NCBI RefSeq assembly: GCF_000092225.1
Contig: NC_014158.1
Span: forward strand, 3,844,001 to 3,908,000
Reading direction: 5' to 3'
Source of the DNA: Tsukamurella paurometabola DSM 20162
Lineage (GTDB): Bacteria > Actinomycetota > Actinomycetes > Mycobacteriales > Mycobacteriaceae
Length of the DNA: 64,000 nucleotides
Part shown: in pieces, positions 1 through 8,194 of the stretch
How the letters are laid out: each line of letters begins with the position of its first letter
Numbering within the stretch: position 1 is the first letter of the stretch
The notes under the pieces: model-generated
Databases searched by the model: none
Told to the model about the DNA's origin: nothing
Seen by the model: only the letters and a program-made list of their open reading frames with translations
Position numbers and translations under genes: made by a program

Positions 1-59
1 TCGCCCGCGACCTCCCGGGCCGACTCGACCACCTGGGCCACGGTTGCGGGTGCGGTCAT
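1..59 (-). CDS. Unidentified protein, N-terminal fragment (runs off window start)
   Basis: An ATG at 59-57 overlaps the TGA of the upstream substrate-binding-protein gene (ATGA), so this is the next cistron of the same minus-strand operon. Only 19 codons are visible, beginning MTAPATVAQVVESAREVAG. That is too little to assign a family. The translational coupling suggests a role tied to the metal/metallophore importer at 56-2873, but this is inference. Confidence 0.6.
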   Translation of the reverse strand, partial: MTAPATVAQVVESAREVAG

Positions 60-1054
60 CGGGCGGCTCCGCTCTGTTCGAGGTAGTCGGCGAGGGACGC
101 CGCTGCATCCAGGTTGCGGGGCCCCGACACCAGTTCGGCGTAGTCGATGACACGGATCCGGTTCTCGCGCACCGCGGGTGAATCCTTGATCGGCGACTGC
201 GTGCGCAGGTAGTCGATCTTCTGCTGTGCGGGTTGTTTGTCGTAGTCGACGATCACGATCACTTCCGGCTGTGCCGAGACCACCGATTCCCAACCGACGG
301 CTGTCCACCGGGCATCGACATCGTGCGTCACGGACCGCCCACCGGCGAGCGAAACCACCTGGTCGGCCGCGGTTCGACGACCGGCGGTGTAGGGCTCGGC
401 GGTGCCCGAGTCATACACCAGGACGGAGGGTTTCACCTCCTTACGGTCGGCGCGTTCCCGGAGAGCCCGCTCGCGGCCACGCAGGTTGTCCACCAGCGAT
501 GCGGCCCGGTCGGGGACGCGGAACACGGCACCCAGATTGATCAGATCGGCGTAGGTATCGGCAAGCGGGTTCGCGTCGCGGGCGGTGGGCCGGTCACCGT
601 AGTTGTAGCAGGTCTCCTCCTGCATGTAGCTGTTGATGCCGAGCTTGCCGAGGGATTCGGGGGTCACTCCGCGGGCCGGACTGAAGCCGGCCTGCCAGCC
701 CGCGAACACCCAGTCGGCCTGGGCCGCGACGAGCGGCTCCTGGGTAAGCACGCCGTCGCTGAGGATCGGCACCTTGCTGTACTCGGCACGGTACGGCGAC
801 CTGGCGATCACACCGTGGACGGTCTTCGGAAGGACGATGCCCTTGATCCGGTCGGTGAGACCGAGTGCGAACATCTTCTCGATGGCCGAGACGTCGTAGG
901 GTACGGCCGCCGTGGGCGACGGGTATTGCTGGCGTACACCGCAGTTGGTGACCTCGATACGATCGGCGCCGTTGTCGGCGGTACGGGCGCCGCAGGCGGC
1001 GGTGACCGCGATGATCGCAGCCAAGCCTGCGGCGAGCAGGGAACGGGAGGGCAT
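56..1054 (-). CDS. FecB-type metal/metallophore ABC transporter substrate-binding lipoprotein
   Basis: A 332-residue extracytoplasmic binding protein of the periplasmic-binding (FecB/BtuF/TroA-like) fold. A lipoprotein signal peptide ends in the lipobox VTAAC around residue 21, so it should be anchored on the outer face of the membrane. The body has the family's two-lobe pattern, including WTAVGWESVVSAQPEVIVIV near residue 260, where the ligand lobe closes. It lies 14 bp downstream of its ATPase gene and is the third gene of a permease-ATPase-binding protein operon. The ligand is not evident: an iron siderophore, cobalamin or a zinc(-chelate) are all possible. The Fur/Zur-type palindrome at the operon head favours a zinc-responsive system. 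Confidence 0.88.
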   Translation of the reverse strand: MPSRSLLAAGLAAIIAVTAACGARTADNGADRIEVTNCGVRQQYPSPTAAVPYDVSAIEKMFALGLTDRIKGIVLPKTVHGVIARSPYRAEYSKVPILSDGVLTQEPLVAAQADWVFAGWQAGFSPARGVTPESLGKLGINSYMQEETCYNYGDRPTARDANPLADTYADLINLGAVFRVPDRAASLVDNLRGRERALRERADRKEVKPSVLVYDSGTAEPYTAGRRTAADQVVSLAGGRSVTHDVDARWTAVGWESVVSAQPEVIVIVDYDKQPAQQKIDYLRTQSPIKDSPAVRENRIRVIDYAELVSGPRNLDAAASLADYLEQSGAAR

Positions 1055-1068
1055 GGTGTCCTTTCGGG

Positions 1069-1818
1069 TCAGAGCTCGAAGCTCACGCGCGGCCGCCCCT
1101 CGGCGGTGGGCACGATGGTGGGTCGGATGCCGTAGACGGCGAAGAGTCGTTCCGGGTCGAGCACGGATGCCGGGGAACCCGCCGCGACCACGGAGCCGCG
1201 ATCGAGCAGCACGAGCTGATCACAGCTCTGGGCGGCCAGGTCGATGTCGTGGATGGCCATGACGGTCGTCTTGTCGGTGCGGCGCACGTACCTCAGTAGG
1301 TCGATCTGATGCCGCACGTCGAGATGATTGAGCGGCTCGTCGAGCAGCAGCACCGGGGTGTCCTGCGCGAGCGCCCGCGCGATCAGGACGCGCTGGCGTT
1401 CGCCGCCGGACAGGTCGAGCACACTGCGCGCGCGCAGATGGCCGGTGCCGGTCGATTCCATCGCCGCGGCGACCGCCCGGCGCGCCCCCGGCGTACCCGC
1501 GTCGCCGTGCGGGAATCGCCCTAGCAGGACGGTCTCCGCGGCGGTGAACCCGAGGTGCCCGGTTTCGCTCTGGGTGACGGCCGCGACGAGGCGCGCACCC
1601 TCGCGCCGGTGGACCGTCGCAAGGTCGCGGCCACCGATGCGCACGGTCCCCGCGTCGGGAGTCAGCGCGCGGTAGAGGCAGCGCAGCAGTGTCGATTTTC
1701 CGCTGCCGTTGGGACCGATGAGTCCCACGTGCGCACCGGGTTCCACCTCGAGCCGGACGCGGTTGAGCACCGTCCGACCGCCCAGTGCGACCGTCACGCC
1801 GTCGATGTCGATCCTCAT
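1069..1818 (-). CDS. FecE-type ABC transporter ATPase
   Basis: A 249-residue cytoplasmic ATPase energising the adjacent permease. Visible motifs are Walker A GPNGSGKST near residue 36, signature LSGGERQRV near residue 138, Walker B VLLLDEP followed by NHLDV, and the H-loop AIHD. The ATG at 1818 overlaps the permease stop (ATGA), which fixes the start; the open frame continues upstream inside the permease gene, but that extension is a shadow. Length and motif order match iron-chelate/B12 uptake ATPases (FecE/BtuD type). Confidence 0.93.
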   Translation of the reverse strand: MRIDIDGVTVALGGRTVLNRVRLEVEPGAHVGLIGPNGSGKSTLLRCLYRALTPDAGTVRIGGRDLATVHRREGARLVAAVTQSETGHLGFTAAETVLLGRFPHGDAGTPGARRAVAAAMESTGTGHLRARSVLDLSGGERQRVLIARALAQDTPVLLLDEPLNHLDVRHQIDLLRYVRRTDKTTVMAIHDIDLAAQSCDQLVLLDRGSVVAAGSPASVLDPERLFAVYGIRPTIVPTAEGRPRVSFEL

Positions 1819-2873
1819 GCGGCACCGCCGAGGAGTCCATCGCGTCGCCGCAGCAGGTAGAGGAACACGGGGACGCCGACCAGCGCCGAGACGATGCCGA
1901 GCGGCAACTCGCGTGGCGCCACGACGAGCCTGCTGATCAGGTCGACCCAGACCAGCAGCAGCGCACCCACCAGGGGCGCCAGCAGCAATACGCGGGAATG
2001 ACCGGGGCCCAAGATCATCCGCACCGCGTGCGGGACCACCAGGCCGACGAAGCCCACCGTGCCGGCGACCGCCACGAGGACGGAGGTCATGGCCACCACG
2101 AGAAGGAAGAGCCGAAGCCGGGCACGATGCGGGTCGAGGCCCAGCGAGGCGGCGGCCTCGTCGCCCTGGGCGAGCACATCGAGTGTCCCGGCCAGCCGTG
2201 CCGCGATCAGAGCGCCCGCGAGCACCGCGGCGGCGACCAGCGGGAGCACCGACCACTGAGCGCCGCCCAGCCCGCCGAGCAGCCAGAACATCACCGATCG
2301 TGCGGCGTCACCGACGGGGTCGAAGAAGACGATCGCGCCGGCCAGGCCTTGGAAGGCGAACGCGAGCACCACACCCGTGAGCACCAGCCGGACCGGGCTG
2401 AGCGCGCCGCCGGGCGAGCGACTGAGCAGGTAGACCAGACCGGACGCGAGCAGCGCCGTGCCGAACGCCGCGCCGGCGGTCCCGGCTATCCCGAGCCCGG
2501 CGACGACGCCGGTGGTGACCACCAGGCTCGCACCGACCGAGGCGCCGCTGGAAATACCGAGGATGAACGGATCGGCGAGCGGATTGCGCACGAGAGCCTG
2601 GCAGGCGACACCCGCGATCGACAGTCCCGCGCCGACGAGGGCCGCGAGCAGAACGCGGGGCACCCTCAATTCCCAGACAACGGAGTAGGCGGTGCGGTCC
2701 TCCGGCTGCAGCAGCCCCCCGGTCACGGCGGCCCAGATCAGCCGGGGGACATCGCCGAACGGGATCGTGGCGGCGCCGTGGGACACCGCGAACACCGCCG
2801 AAAGCACGAGGGCGACGGCGAGCGCGCCGGCCAGCAGCGGTGCGCGGTGCCGGGCGGCACGGGAGGGGTTCAC
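1815..2873 (-). CDS. FecCD-type ABC transporter permease
   Basis: A 352-residue polytopic membrane protein with about nine or ten hydrophobic helices and the FecCD hallmark RNPLADPFILGISSGA near residue 105. It forms the channel of the importer with the ATPase at 1069-1818. I place the start at the GTG 2873-2871. A longer reading from a TTG at 2909 would translate straight through the palindromic operator at 2890-2904 and add an unlikely Asn/His/Tyr-rich N-terminus. It is first in the operon and downstream genes are coupled by ATGA overlaps. Confidence 0.9.
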   Translation of the reverse strand: MNPSRAARHRAPLLAGALAVALVLSAVFAVSHGAATIPFGDVPRLIWAAVTGGLLQPEDRTAYSVVWELRVPRVLLAALVGAGLSIAGVACQALVRNPLADPFILGISSGASVGASLVVTTGVVAGLGIAGTAGAAFGTALLASGLVYLLSRSPGGALSPVRLVLTGVVLAFAFQGLAGAIVFFDPVGDAARSVMFWLLGGLGGAQWSVLPLVAAAVLAGALIAARLAGTLDVLAQGDEAAASLGLDPHRARLRLFLLVVAMTSVLVAVAGTVGFVGLVVPHAVRMILGPGHSRVLLLAPLVGALLLVWVDLISRLVVAPRELPLGIVSALVGVPVFLYLLRRRDGLLGGAA

Positions 2874-2889
2874 CCCAACAAGATAACGA

Positions 2890-2904
2890 TAATGATTATC
2901 ATTA
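2890..2904. promoter_or_regulatory. Fur/Zur-type palindromic operator
   Basis: TAATGATTATCATTA is a perfect 15-bp palindrome in an otherwise GC-rich sequence and resembles the Fur-family consensus core. In mycolic-acid actinobacteria, iron control is normally by DtxR/IdeR with a different box, whereas Zur (FurB) uses AT-rich sites of this kind, so a zinc-responsive operator is the best guess. It lies 16 bp upstream of the proposed GTG start of the permease and would block transcription of the importer when metal is replete. Confidence 0.65.
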
Positions 2905-2960
2905 AACAAAGACGCATGCGTCTATGGAAACGTGAGCGAACCAGGCGACTATGAAACCCT

Positions 2961-2978
2961 GCCTGCCGGAAGGCAGGT
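2961..2978 (-). terminator. Hairpin, candidate terminator of the ybdK-like gene
   Basis: A perfect 6-bp stem (CCTGCC / GGCAGG) closes on a GGAA tetraloop 10 bp past the stop of the minus-strand gene ending at 2988. There is only a short T-run after it, as is common for actinobacterial terminators. It would insulate the importer promoter from upstream read-through. Confidence 0.45.
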
Positions 2979-2987
2979 GGGCGGCGA

Positions 2988-4127
2988 TCACGGCAGGATG
3001 AGGTCGCCGGTCACCGAGCGCACCACATCGCGGTAGGTGTCCACGTTGCAGATCCCGCCGGCCACGGCGCGCTGCCGCTGATAGGAGGCCTTGCGTCGCG
3101 GGATATCCTGTACCGCTCGCAATTCCCGCTCGCAACCCAAACCACGAGCGATAGGGGTCAATTGCTCCAGCAGATCGTCGAGGTCCTCGGTCACCAGTCG
3201 CTCGTTGTTGTCGGCGTCCTGAATGATGATGGCGTCGAGCCCGTATCGCGCCGCACGCCACTTGTTCTCCTGGACGTGCCAGGGCGGCAGCGTGGGCAGG
3301 CGCTCCCCCGCATCGAGCCGGCCGTCGAGCCACACCACCAGACAGTGGATCAGGGCGACCACCGCCTCGAGCTCGGCGAAGGTGGACATCCCGTCGCAGA
3401 CCCGAACCTCGATGGTCCCGAGGTGGCAGGCGGGCCGGATATCCCAGCGGATCTCGTTGAGGTGATCGATGATCCCGGTGGTCTTCTGATCGTGGACGAA
3501 GCGCTCGAACTCGCTCCACTGCTCGAACTGGAAGGGCAAGCCTGCGGTGGGCAACTGCTGGAACATCATCGCGCGGGTGCTCGCGTAGCCGGTGTCGTGG
3601 CCACCCCACATCGGCGAGCTCGCCGACAGCGCCAGCAGGTGCGGGTACTGATTGAGCAATGCCGAGATGATCGGCAACACCTTGTCCCGGTGGTTCACGC
3701 CGACGTGCACGTGCACGCCCCAGATGAGCATCTGCCGACCCCACCACTGGGTGCGGGCGATCAGTTCGTCATAGCGCGGATTGTCGGTGAGCTGCTGCGC
3801 ATTCCACTGCGCGAACGGGTGCGTTCCCGCTCCGAACAAGTCGACGCCCATCGCATCGGCCGCACCGCGCACCACCGTCAACGTGGAGGCCAGATCGGCC
3901 ATCGCCTCGGCGGTGTTCTCGCAGACCCCGGTCACCACCTCGACGGTGTTACGCAGCATCTCCGAGTGCACCTGGGGCGCAATCTCTTCACTGGCGTCGC
4001 GCACACCGTCGAACAGCTCGTCGGCGCGGCTGACCAGATCCGCGGTCTCCCGGTCGACGAGGGCGAATTCCCACTCGACGCCGATCGTCGGCCGCGGCGA
4101 CGCCCGGAAGGCGACGGGCTCGATGAT
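2988..4127 (-). CDS. Glutamate-cysteine ligase family 2 (YbdK-like carboxylate-amine ligase)
   Basis: A 379-residue ATP-dependent carboxylate-amine ligase of the GCS2/YbdK family, homologous to M. tuberculosis Rv0433 (about 376 residues). The N-terminus carries the family motif TIGVEWEF; further on come GVHVHVG and RWDIRPACHLGTIEVR, the metal/ATP-binding parts. No ATG, GTG or TTG lies ahead of TIGVEWEF in frame. The best start is ATC at 4127-4125, whose A is the last base of the sodC stop (TAATC), with AAGG 7 nt upstream. A CTG at 4151 is the alternative, and a GTG at 4004 would delete the conserved N-terminus. The physiological substrate is unknown for the family. Confidence 0.85.
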   Translation of the reverse strand: MIEPVAFRASPRPTIGVEWEFALVDRETADLVSRADELFDGVRDASEEIAPQVHSEMLRNTVEVVTGVCENTAEAMADLASTLTVVRGAADAMGVDLFGAGTHPFAQWNAQQLTDNPRYDELIARTQWWGRQMLIWGVHVHVGVNHRDKVLPIISALLNQYPHLLALSASSPMWGGHDTGYASTRAMMFQQLPTAGLPFQFEQWSEFERFVHDQKTTGIIDHLNEIRWDIRPACHLGTIEVRVCDGMSTFAELEAVVALIHCLVVWLDGRLDAGERLPTLPPWHVQENKWRAARYGLDAIIIQDADNNERLVTEDLDDLLEQLTPIARGLGCERELRAVQDIPRRKASYQRQRAVAGGICNVDTYRDVVRSVTGDLILP

Positions 4128-4861
4128 TAACCGACCTTGATCACGCCGCAGGCGATCCGGCCGCCCGCGTCGCCGGTCATGAGGGTCTGCTCGTCCGGCA
4201 CGGGCTGGCCCGGAACGATGTTCGCGTACTTCGTCGCGGGCACATTGCCGAAGTTGTCGGCCTTCTCGTGGATCATCAGCGCGTTGCCGTCCGCGTTCTT
4301 CTTGATATCCGCGAGGGTGAACGCGCCGGTGCTGGTGACGGTCTGTCCGGTGCCGTTGGCATTGACGTAGATCGAGACCAGATCACCGGTCATCGGGTGG
4401 CCGGTAGCACCGGCCTTCTGCCAGTGGCCTCCGGCGGATCCGAAGTTGGTGGCGGAGCCGGGAGCGCCGTTCTTGGCCACCGAGTTGGGCTCGCACTTGC
4501 CCACCTCGTGGATGTGCATGCCGTGGAAGCCTGCGGGCAGTCCGGTGACACGAACGTCGATGACCACGACGCCGTCCTTCTCGGTGAACGTGGCCTTGCC
4601 CGCGCTGGTGCCGTCCGGCTTGACGAGCGAAGCCTCGGCGGCCCCGGCCGACGGTGCGCCGCCCTCGCCGGGCTTCTCCTCACCGTGGCCCGGTGCGTTG
4701 CTCAGGACCGGACCCTCCGCGGGCACAGTGGCACCGCTGACGACCGCGGGCGTCGTACCCACGCCCGCACCTGCGGACTTCTCGCTGTTCACACAGCCCG
4801 TGAGGGCGAGCGCCGCCACCGGGAGGATCGCGATCGGGGCGAGGTACTGGCGCTTCGTCAT
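4127..4861 (-). CDS. sodC: Cu/Zn superoxide dismutase, lipoprotein
   Basis: A 244-residue secreted superoxide dismutase that disproportionates superoxide outside the membrane. A signal peptide ends in the lipobox ALTGC, followed by a Gly/Pro/Ala-rich linker and the SOD domain. Metal-ligand segments are visible: GMHIHEVGKC, GGHWQ and MIHEKADNF, with a second domain Cys near the C-terminal GGRIACGVI. The ATG at 4861 is chosen because AAGGAG sits 6 nt upstream; a TTG 18 bp earlier lies before that Shine-Dalgarno. Homologous to M. tuberculosis SodC (Rv0432). It overlaps the following ligase gene by one base. Confidence 0.95.
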   Translation of the reverse strand: MTKRQYLAPIAILPVAALALTGCVNSEKSAGAGVGTTPAVVSGATVPAEGPVLSNAPGHGEEKPGEGGAPSAGAAEASLVKPDGTSAGKATFTEKDGVVVIDVRVTGLPAGFHGMHIHEVGKCEPNSVAKNGAPGSATNFGSAGGHWQKAGATGHPMTGDLVSIYVNANGTGQTVTSTGAFTLADIKKNADGNALMIHEKADNFGNVPATKYANIVPGQPVPDEQTLMTGDAGGRIACGVIKVG

Positions 4862-4946
4862 CGAAGACTCCTTATGCAACGGCTACCTGGGCTGAGCTTG
4901 CGCAAATCATATCGGGGCCCGATTAGGCCGGTGCGGTGAGGACCTA

Positions 4947-5426
4947 CTACTTGCGCACGACCGCGACGGCGATGCTGTTCGCGCAGGCCGCGAGCCCATC
5001 GGGCCGGGCAACGGTGGTCGATCCGGGGAGAACGGACGACACGGTCTTCGCTTGATCCTCGCCGCCCTCGTCGAAGTACACGGTGGTGGCACGGGGAGCC
5101 GCAGGGCGGGCCGGCCATACGTCGGTGTCCTCCCGAGGCGGCATACCCGCCTTGGTGAGGCGATCGGTGGCATCGCCGAGGGGCGCCCGGTTCACGGCGA
5201 TCAGGCACACGACGGGCTTGTCACCCTTCTCACCCGCGGGCGCCGCGGCGGCCCCGGTCGCCTGCGCGTTGAGCTTGTCCTCCTGCGCGTTCAGCGCGGC
5301 CTGCGGATCGTCGTCCCGGGTCGCGAAGCCGTGCACACCGATCGCGGCGAACAGGATCGCCAGGGAGATCAGGATCATCACGATCGCACGGATCGGCACG
5401 GGGCGGCTGTTAGGAGTACTGCTCAC
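4947..5426 (-). CDS. LytR C-terminal-domain-like membrane-anchored protein (Rv0431-like)
   Basis: A 159-residue protein with one N-terminal membrane helix (IVMILISLAILFAAIGVHGF, about residues 13-32), then a linker and an extracytoplasmic domain containing VCLIAVNRAPLGDATDRL and ending in a Val/Ala-rich strand. This is the layout of mycobacterial Rv0431, described as a tuberculin-related peptide with a LytR_C-type domain and a reported role in vesicle release. The start is the GTG at 5426; the longer upstream frame overlaps the preceding gene. It lies 19 bp after the DUF3263 gene in the same orientation. Confidence 0.75.
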   Translation of the reverse strand: MSSTPNSRPVPIRAIVMILISLAILFAAIGVHGFATRDDDPQAALNAQEDKLNAQATGAAAAPAGEKGDKPVVCLIAVNRAPLGDATDRLTKAGMPPREDTDVWPARPAAPRATTVYFDEGGEDQAKTVSSVLPGSTTVARPDGLAACANSIAVAVVRK

Positions 5427-5445
5427 AACACTGAACTGTACGGGA

Positions 5446-5772
5446 TCAGGTGATCTCGAAGCCGAGCTTGCGGGCCGCGCGAGCCTTCTGCCGGCTGGCG
5501 CGCACGCGGCGCAGGCGCTTGACGAGCATGGGGTCGGCGGCGAGCGCCTCCGGGGTGTCGACCAGGGCATTGAGCACCTGGTAATAGCGGGTCGCGGAGA
5601 GCCCGAAGAGCTCCTTGATCGCGTCCTCCTTGGCACCGGCGTACTTCCACCACTGCCGCTCGAAGGCGAGAATGTCGTGTTCGCGGCGGGTCAGGCCGTC
5701 CTCGCCACGATGCTGGTCGGAGTGCGCGTCCGTATTGGCCAAGTTCTGCGCGGCCGCGCCGGCGCCCTCCAT
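5446..5772 (-). CDS. DUF3263 family protein (Rv0430-like)
   Basis: A 108-residue cytoplasmic protein with the DUF3263 core ILAFERQWWKYAGAKEDAI and FGLSATRYYQVLNALVD, a helix-turn-helix-like arrangement, and a basic tail rich in Arg/Lys. The ATG at 5772 has a GAGGGG ribosome site 5 nt upstream; an in-frame start 54 bp further out has no such support. Function is unknown. Its place between def and the Rv0431-like gene matches the M. tuberculosis order. The basic tail and fold suggest nucleic-acid binding (inference). Confidence 0.8.
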   Translation of the reverse strand: MEGAGAAAQNLANTDAHSDQHRGEDGLTRREHDILAFERQWWKYAGAKEDAIKELFGLSATRYYQVLNALVDTPEALAADPMLVKRLRRVRASRQKARAARKLGFEIT

Positions 5773-5892
5773 GCGTTCCCCTCGCATTCGAAATAACACT
5801 GCTGTAGTTCGCGACAATCTAACCACGGCCGAGGGGGCCGCGACGGGGCTGCGGGGGCGTGTCGCCGAGAGAGGCGACTAAGTTTGTAGGTT

Positions 5893-6489
5893 ATGGCCGT
5901 ACTTCCCATCGTCATCGTCGGCGACCCTGTCCTGCACACCCCGACCACGCCGGTCGAGCTCGATGCCGACGGTCGGCCCGACGCCGAGATCGTCGCGTTG
6001 CTCGATGACATGCTCGAGACCATGGACCGTGCCAACGGCGTGGGCCTCGCCGGCAATCAGGTGGGCCGCGATCTGCGGTTGTTCGTCTACGACTGCCCCG
6101 ACGAGGAGACCCACGAGCGGCGGCGCGGCGAGGTGATCAACCCCGTTCTGACCACGTCCGAGATCCCCGAGACCATGCCCGATCCCGACGACGATTGGGA
6201 GGGCTGCCTCTCCGTCCCCGGCGAGTCCTTCCCGACCGGCCGCGCGGACTGGGCCAAGGTCGTCGGCACCGACCGCAACGGCGAGAAGGTCGAGATCGAG
6301 GGCACCGGCTTCTTCGCACGAATGCTGCAGCACGAGACCGGGCACCTCGACGGCTTCCTCTACACCGATGTGCTGGTGGGCCGGTACGCCCGGCAGGCGA
6401 AGAAATTCATCAAGAAGCAGGGCTGGAACGCGCCGGGCCTGACCTGGGTGCCCGGCACCGTCGACGATCCGTTCGGGCACGACGACTGA
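5893..6489 (+). CDS. def: Peptide deformylase
   Basis: A 198-residue cytoplasmic metalloenzyme that removes the formyl group from nascent protein N-termini. All three motifs are present: [10 protein letters not shown] near residue 57, EGCLSVPG with the metal-binding Cys at residue 105, and QHETGHLDG with the HExxH pair at residues 147-151. The HETGH version differs from the commoner HEIDH but keeps the ligands. It starts a plus-strand run, coupled by TGATG to the acetyltransferase that follows, and is divergent from the DUF3263 gene. Confidence 0.96.
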   Translation: MAVLPIVIVGDPVLHTPTTPVELDADGRPDAEIVALLDDMLETMDRANGVGLAGNQVGRDLRLFVYDCPDEETHERRRGEVINPVLTTSEIPETMPDPDDDWEGCLSVPGESFPTGRADWAKVVGTDRNGEKVEIEGTGFFARMLQHETGHLDGFLYTDVLVGRYARQAKKFIKKQGWNAPGLTWVPGTVDDPFGHDD

Positions 6490-7358
6490 TGTCCCCGGCC
6501 CCCGGCGACCGGGTGGTGGTCCGCCATCTCCTGCAGACCGGCGCGGCCACTGATGTGATCGGTCGGCTGGTTGACGACGGTGACCCGGTGATCGTCGAAC
6601 GCGACGGTGCGGAGCACGTGATCAGCCGCTCCGCCATCATCGCGATCAAGACGGTGCCGCCGAGGCCGGTGCGGGCGAGCGAGATCCGATCGCTGGACCT
6701 GGCCCGGGCGCGAGGGTGGTGGTCGGTCGAGCGGGAGTGGATCGACGGCTGGCTGTGCCGCGCCGCCCCAGGGATCGCCGGACATCGCGCGAACTGTGCC
6801 ACTCCCCTACACCCGGATGCGACTCTCGCCCGGCTCGACGGCCCGCGGGCCTGGTTCGCCGCCCGCGGCCTGCCCCTCCGACTGTCGCTCTCCGATCGCC
6901 TGATTCGCGGGGCGCCGGAGCTCGGTCACCTGACCGACGTTCTCACGCGTCCGGCGATCGGCGGGTCCGACGCGGGCGTCGACGTTGAGAGCCGGCCTGA
7001 TTCCGCCTGGCTCGCCGCCACCGCGGCCGATGAATCGCTGGTCACCGCGGTCGACGGCGCGGCACTGTTCGCCTCGATCAGGCACGCGGGGACTACGGTG
7101 GCAGCCGGCCGGCTGGCGGTGACCGCCGATGCGGCGGGCAATCGATGGGGCGGGATCGCATCGGTCGCGGTCGCACCAGATCGCCGCAGGCGGGGCCTGG
7201 CGACGCGGATCATGACCGTGTTGAGCGGCGTCGCCGCCGAGGCCGGTGCGGATCGCCTCTACCTCGAGGTGGAGCGTGAAAATGCGGCTGCCTCCGCGTT
7301 GTACCGGGGCCTCGGATTCGTGGCGCATCACGGCTACGGCTACTGGACCGAACCGTGA
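6489..7358 (+). CDS. GNAT N-acetyltransferase (Rv0428c-like)
   Basis: A 289-residue protein. The N-terminal 60 residues form a small beta-rich SH3-like module (GDRVVVRHLL, DPVIVERDG) and the C-terminal half is a GNAT fold with the acetyl-CoA pyrophosphate loop VAPDRRRRGLATRIM and LYRGLGF near the end. The substrate is unknown. The ATG at 6489 shares a base with the def stop (TGATG), so the longer open frame reaching into def is not the gene. The def-GNAT pairing is the same as in M. tuberculosis. Confidence 0.88.
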   Translation: MSPAPGDRVVVRHLLQTGAATDVIGRLVDDGDPVIVERDGAEHVISRSAIIAIKTVPPRPVRASEIRSLDLARARGWWSVEREWIDGWLCRAAPGIAGHRANCATPLHPDATLARLDGPRAWFAARGLPLRLSLSDRLIRGAPELGHLTDVLTRPAIGGSDAGVDVESRPDSAWLAATAADESLVTAVDGAALFASIRHAGTTVAAGRLAVTADAAGNRWGGIASVAVAPDRRRRGLATRIMTVLSGVAAEAGADRLYLEVERENAAASALYRGLGFVAHHGYGYWTEP

Positions 7359-7828
7359 CGCGGCCGGCCGAGCCGGTGTGGGTGGGCGCCCCGTCGGGCT
7401 ACCGGCGATCCGAGGTGAGCGCCCGCGTGGGCACCGGCGACGAAGTCTGGACCCGCGCCACCCACGATGTCCTGCGGTGGGGCGTGAAGACGGCGAGCGG
7501 CTTCGCGGTCTCGACCGACGAGCCCGTCGCCCCGGGACAGCCGGTCACCGTGACCGCTCGCATCGCGGGCATCACCGTGACCGAACCGGTCGAGGTCGTC
7601 GACGTGGTCGACGCCCGCGACCGGGTCGGGTTCTCCTACCGCACTCTCCCCGGACATCCCGTGTGCGGCGAGGAAGCGTTCGTGGTGCATCGCGACGGCG
7701 ACGACGTGGTGCTCACGGTGCGTTCCCTGACGCGCCCGGCGCCACGCGGCTTCTGGCGCACGGCGTATCCGGCGCTCCGGATCGCGCAGCTGATCGCCCG
7801 CCGCCGCTACCTGCGAGCGCTGCGCTGA
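7355..7828 (+). CDS. DUF1990 family protein
   Basis: A 157-residue protein with the DUF1990 pattern: GYRRSEVSARVGTG near the N-terminus, then VLRWGVKTASGF, GFSYRTLPGHPVCGEEAF, and a C-terminal segment ending IARRRYLRAL. The fold is thought to resemble START-like domains; no function is established. The GTG at 7355 overlaps the acetyltransferase stop (GTGA), so it is translated from the def operon. It ends 1 bp before the convergent gene at 7830. Confidence 0.82.
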   Translation: MTRPAEPVWVGAPSGYRRSEVSARVGTGDEVWTRATHDVLRWGVKTASGFAVSTDEPVAPGQPVTVTARIAGITVTEPVEVVDVVDARDRVGFSYRTLPGHPVCGEEAFVVHRDGDDVVLTVRSLTRPAPRGFWRTAYPALRIAQLIARRRYLRALR

Positions 7829-7829
7829 C

Positions 7830-8165
7830 TCAGGCGCGGGCGGAGACGACCACATCCTGGTACTGCGGGAACCGGGTCAGGAAACCACGGACGTAGGTGC
7901 AGACCGGGATCACCTGCCGCTCCCGCGACCGGGCGTCGTCGAGCACGCCGGAGACGATGGCGCGAGCGAAGCCCTGCTTACCGAATTTCTCCATCACCAC
8001 GGTGTGCAGCAGGATCACGTCACCGTGGTCGGTGAGTTCGTAGCCCACTACACCGATCAATTCATCGCGCGACCAGAGTTCATACCGGTCACGCACGGGA
8101 TTGTCGTAGAGCCGCAGCTCGCCCAGTTCCAAGGTGGGCGGCGGAACGTCGACCGTGTCAGGCAT
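7830..8165 (-). CDS. GNAT-like N-acetyltransferase (YjdJ/Acetyltransf_CG family)
   Basis: A 111-residue minimal GNAT-type protein. YELWSRDELIGVVGY, ILLHTVVMEKFGKQGFA and IPVCTYVRGFL with a terminal aromatic segment match the short YjdJ-type acyltransferase domain, in which acetyl-CoA binds at the GKQGFA loop. Substrate unknown. The ATG at 8165 is preceded by GGAGG at 5 nt spacing, preferred over the ATG at 8177. A CRP-type site lies 14 bp upstream of this start. Confidence 0.82.
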   Translation of the reverse strand: MPDTVDVPPPTLELGELRLYDNPVRDRYELWSRDELIGVVGYELTDHGDVILLHTVVMEKFGKQGFARAIVSGVLDDARSRERQVIPVCTYVRGFLTRFPQYQDVVVSARA

Positions 8166-8178
8166 GGAGACCTCCATC

Positions 8179-8194
8179 TGTGATGCGGATCACT
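8179..8194. promoter_or_regulatory. CRP/GlxR-type operator
   Basis: TGTGA-N6-TCACT (9 of 10 positions of the TGTGA-N6-TCACA consensus) lies in the 133-bp divergent region between the acetyltransferase gene (start 8165, minus) and the ABC ATPase (start 8299, plus). The position just upstream of the minus-strand start suggests control of that gene by a cAMP-binding CRP/GlxR regulator. A second such site is at 17918, and a class III adenylate cyclase is at 34106-35674. Confidence 0.5.

Noticed and set aside
1785-2954. 389-codon plus-strand frame over the first permease gene
   Set aside because: Composition is Gln/Arg/Glu/His-rich without motifs; the minus strand has an unmistakable FecCD permease.
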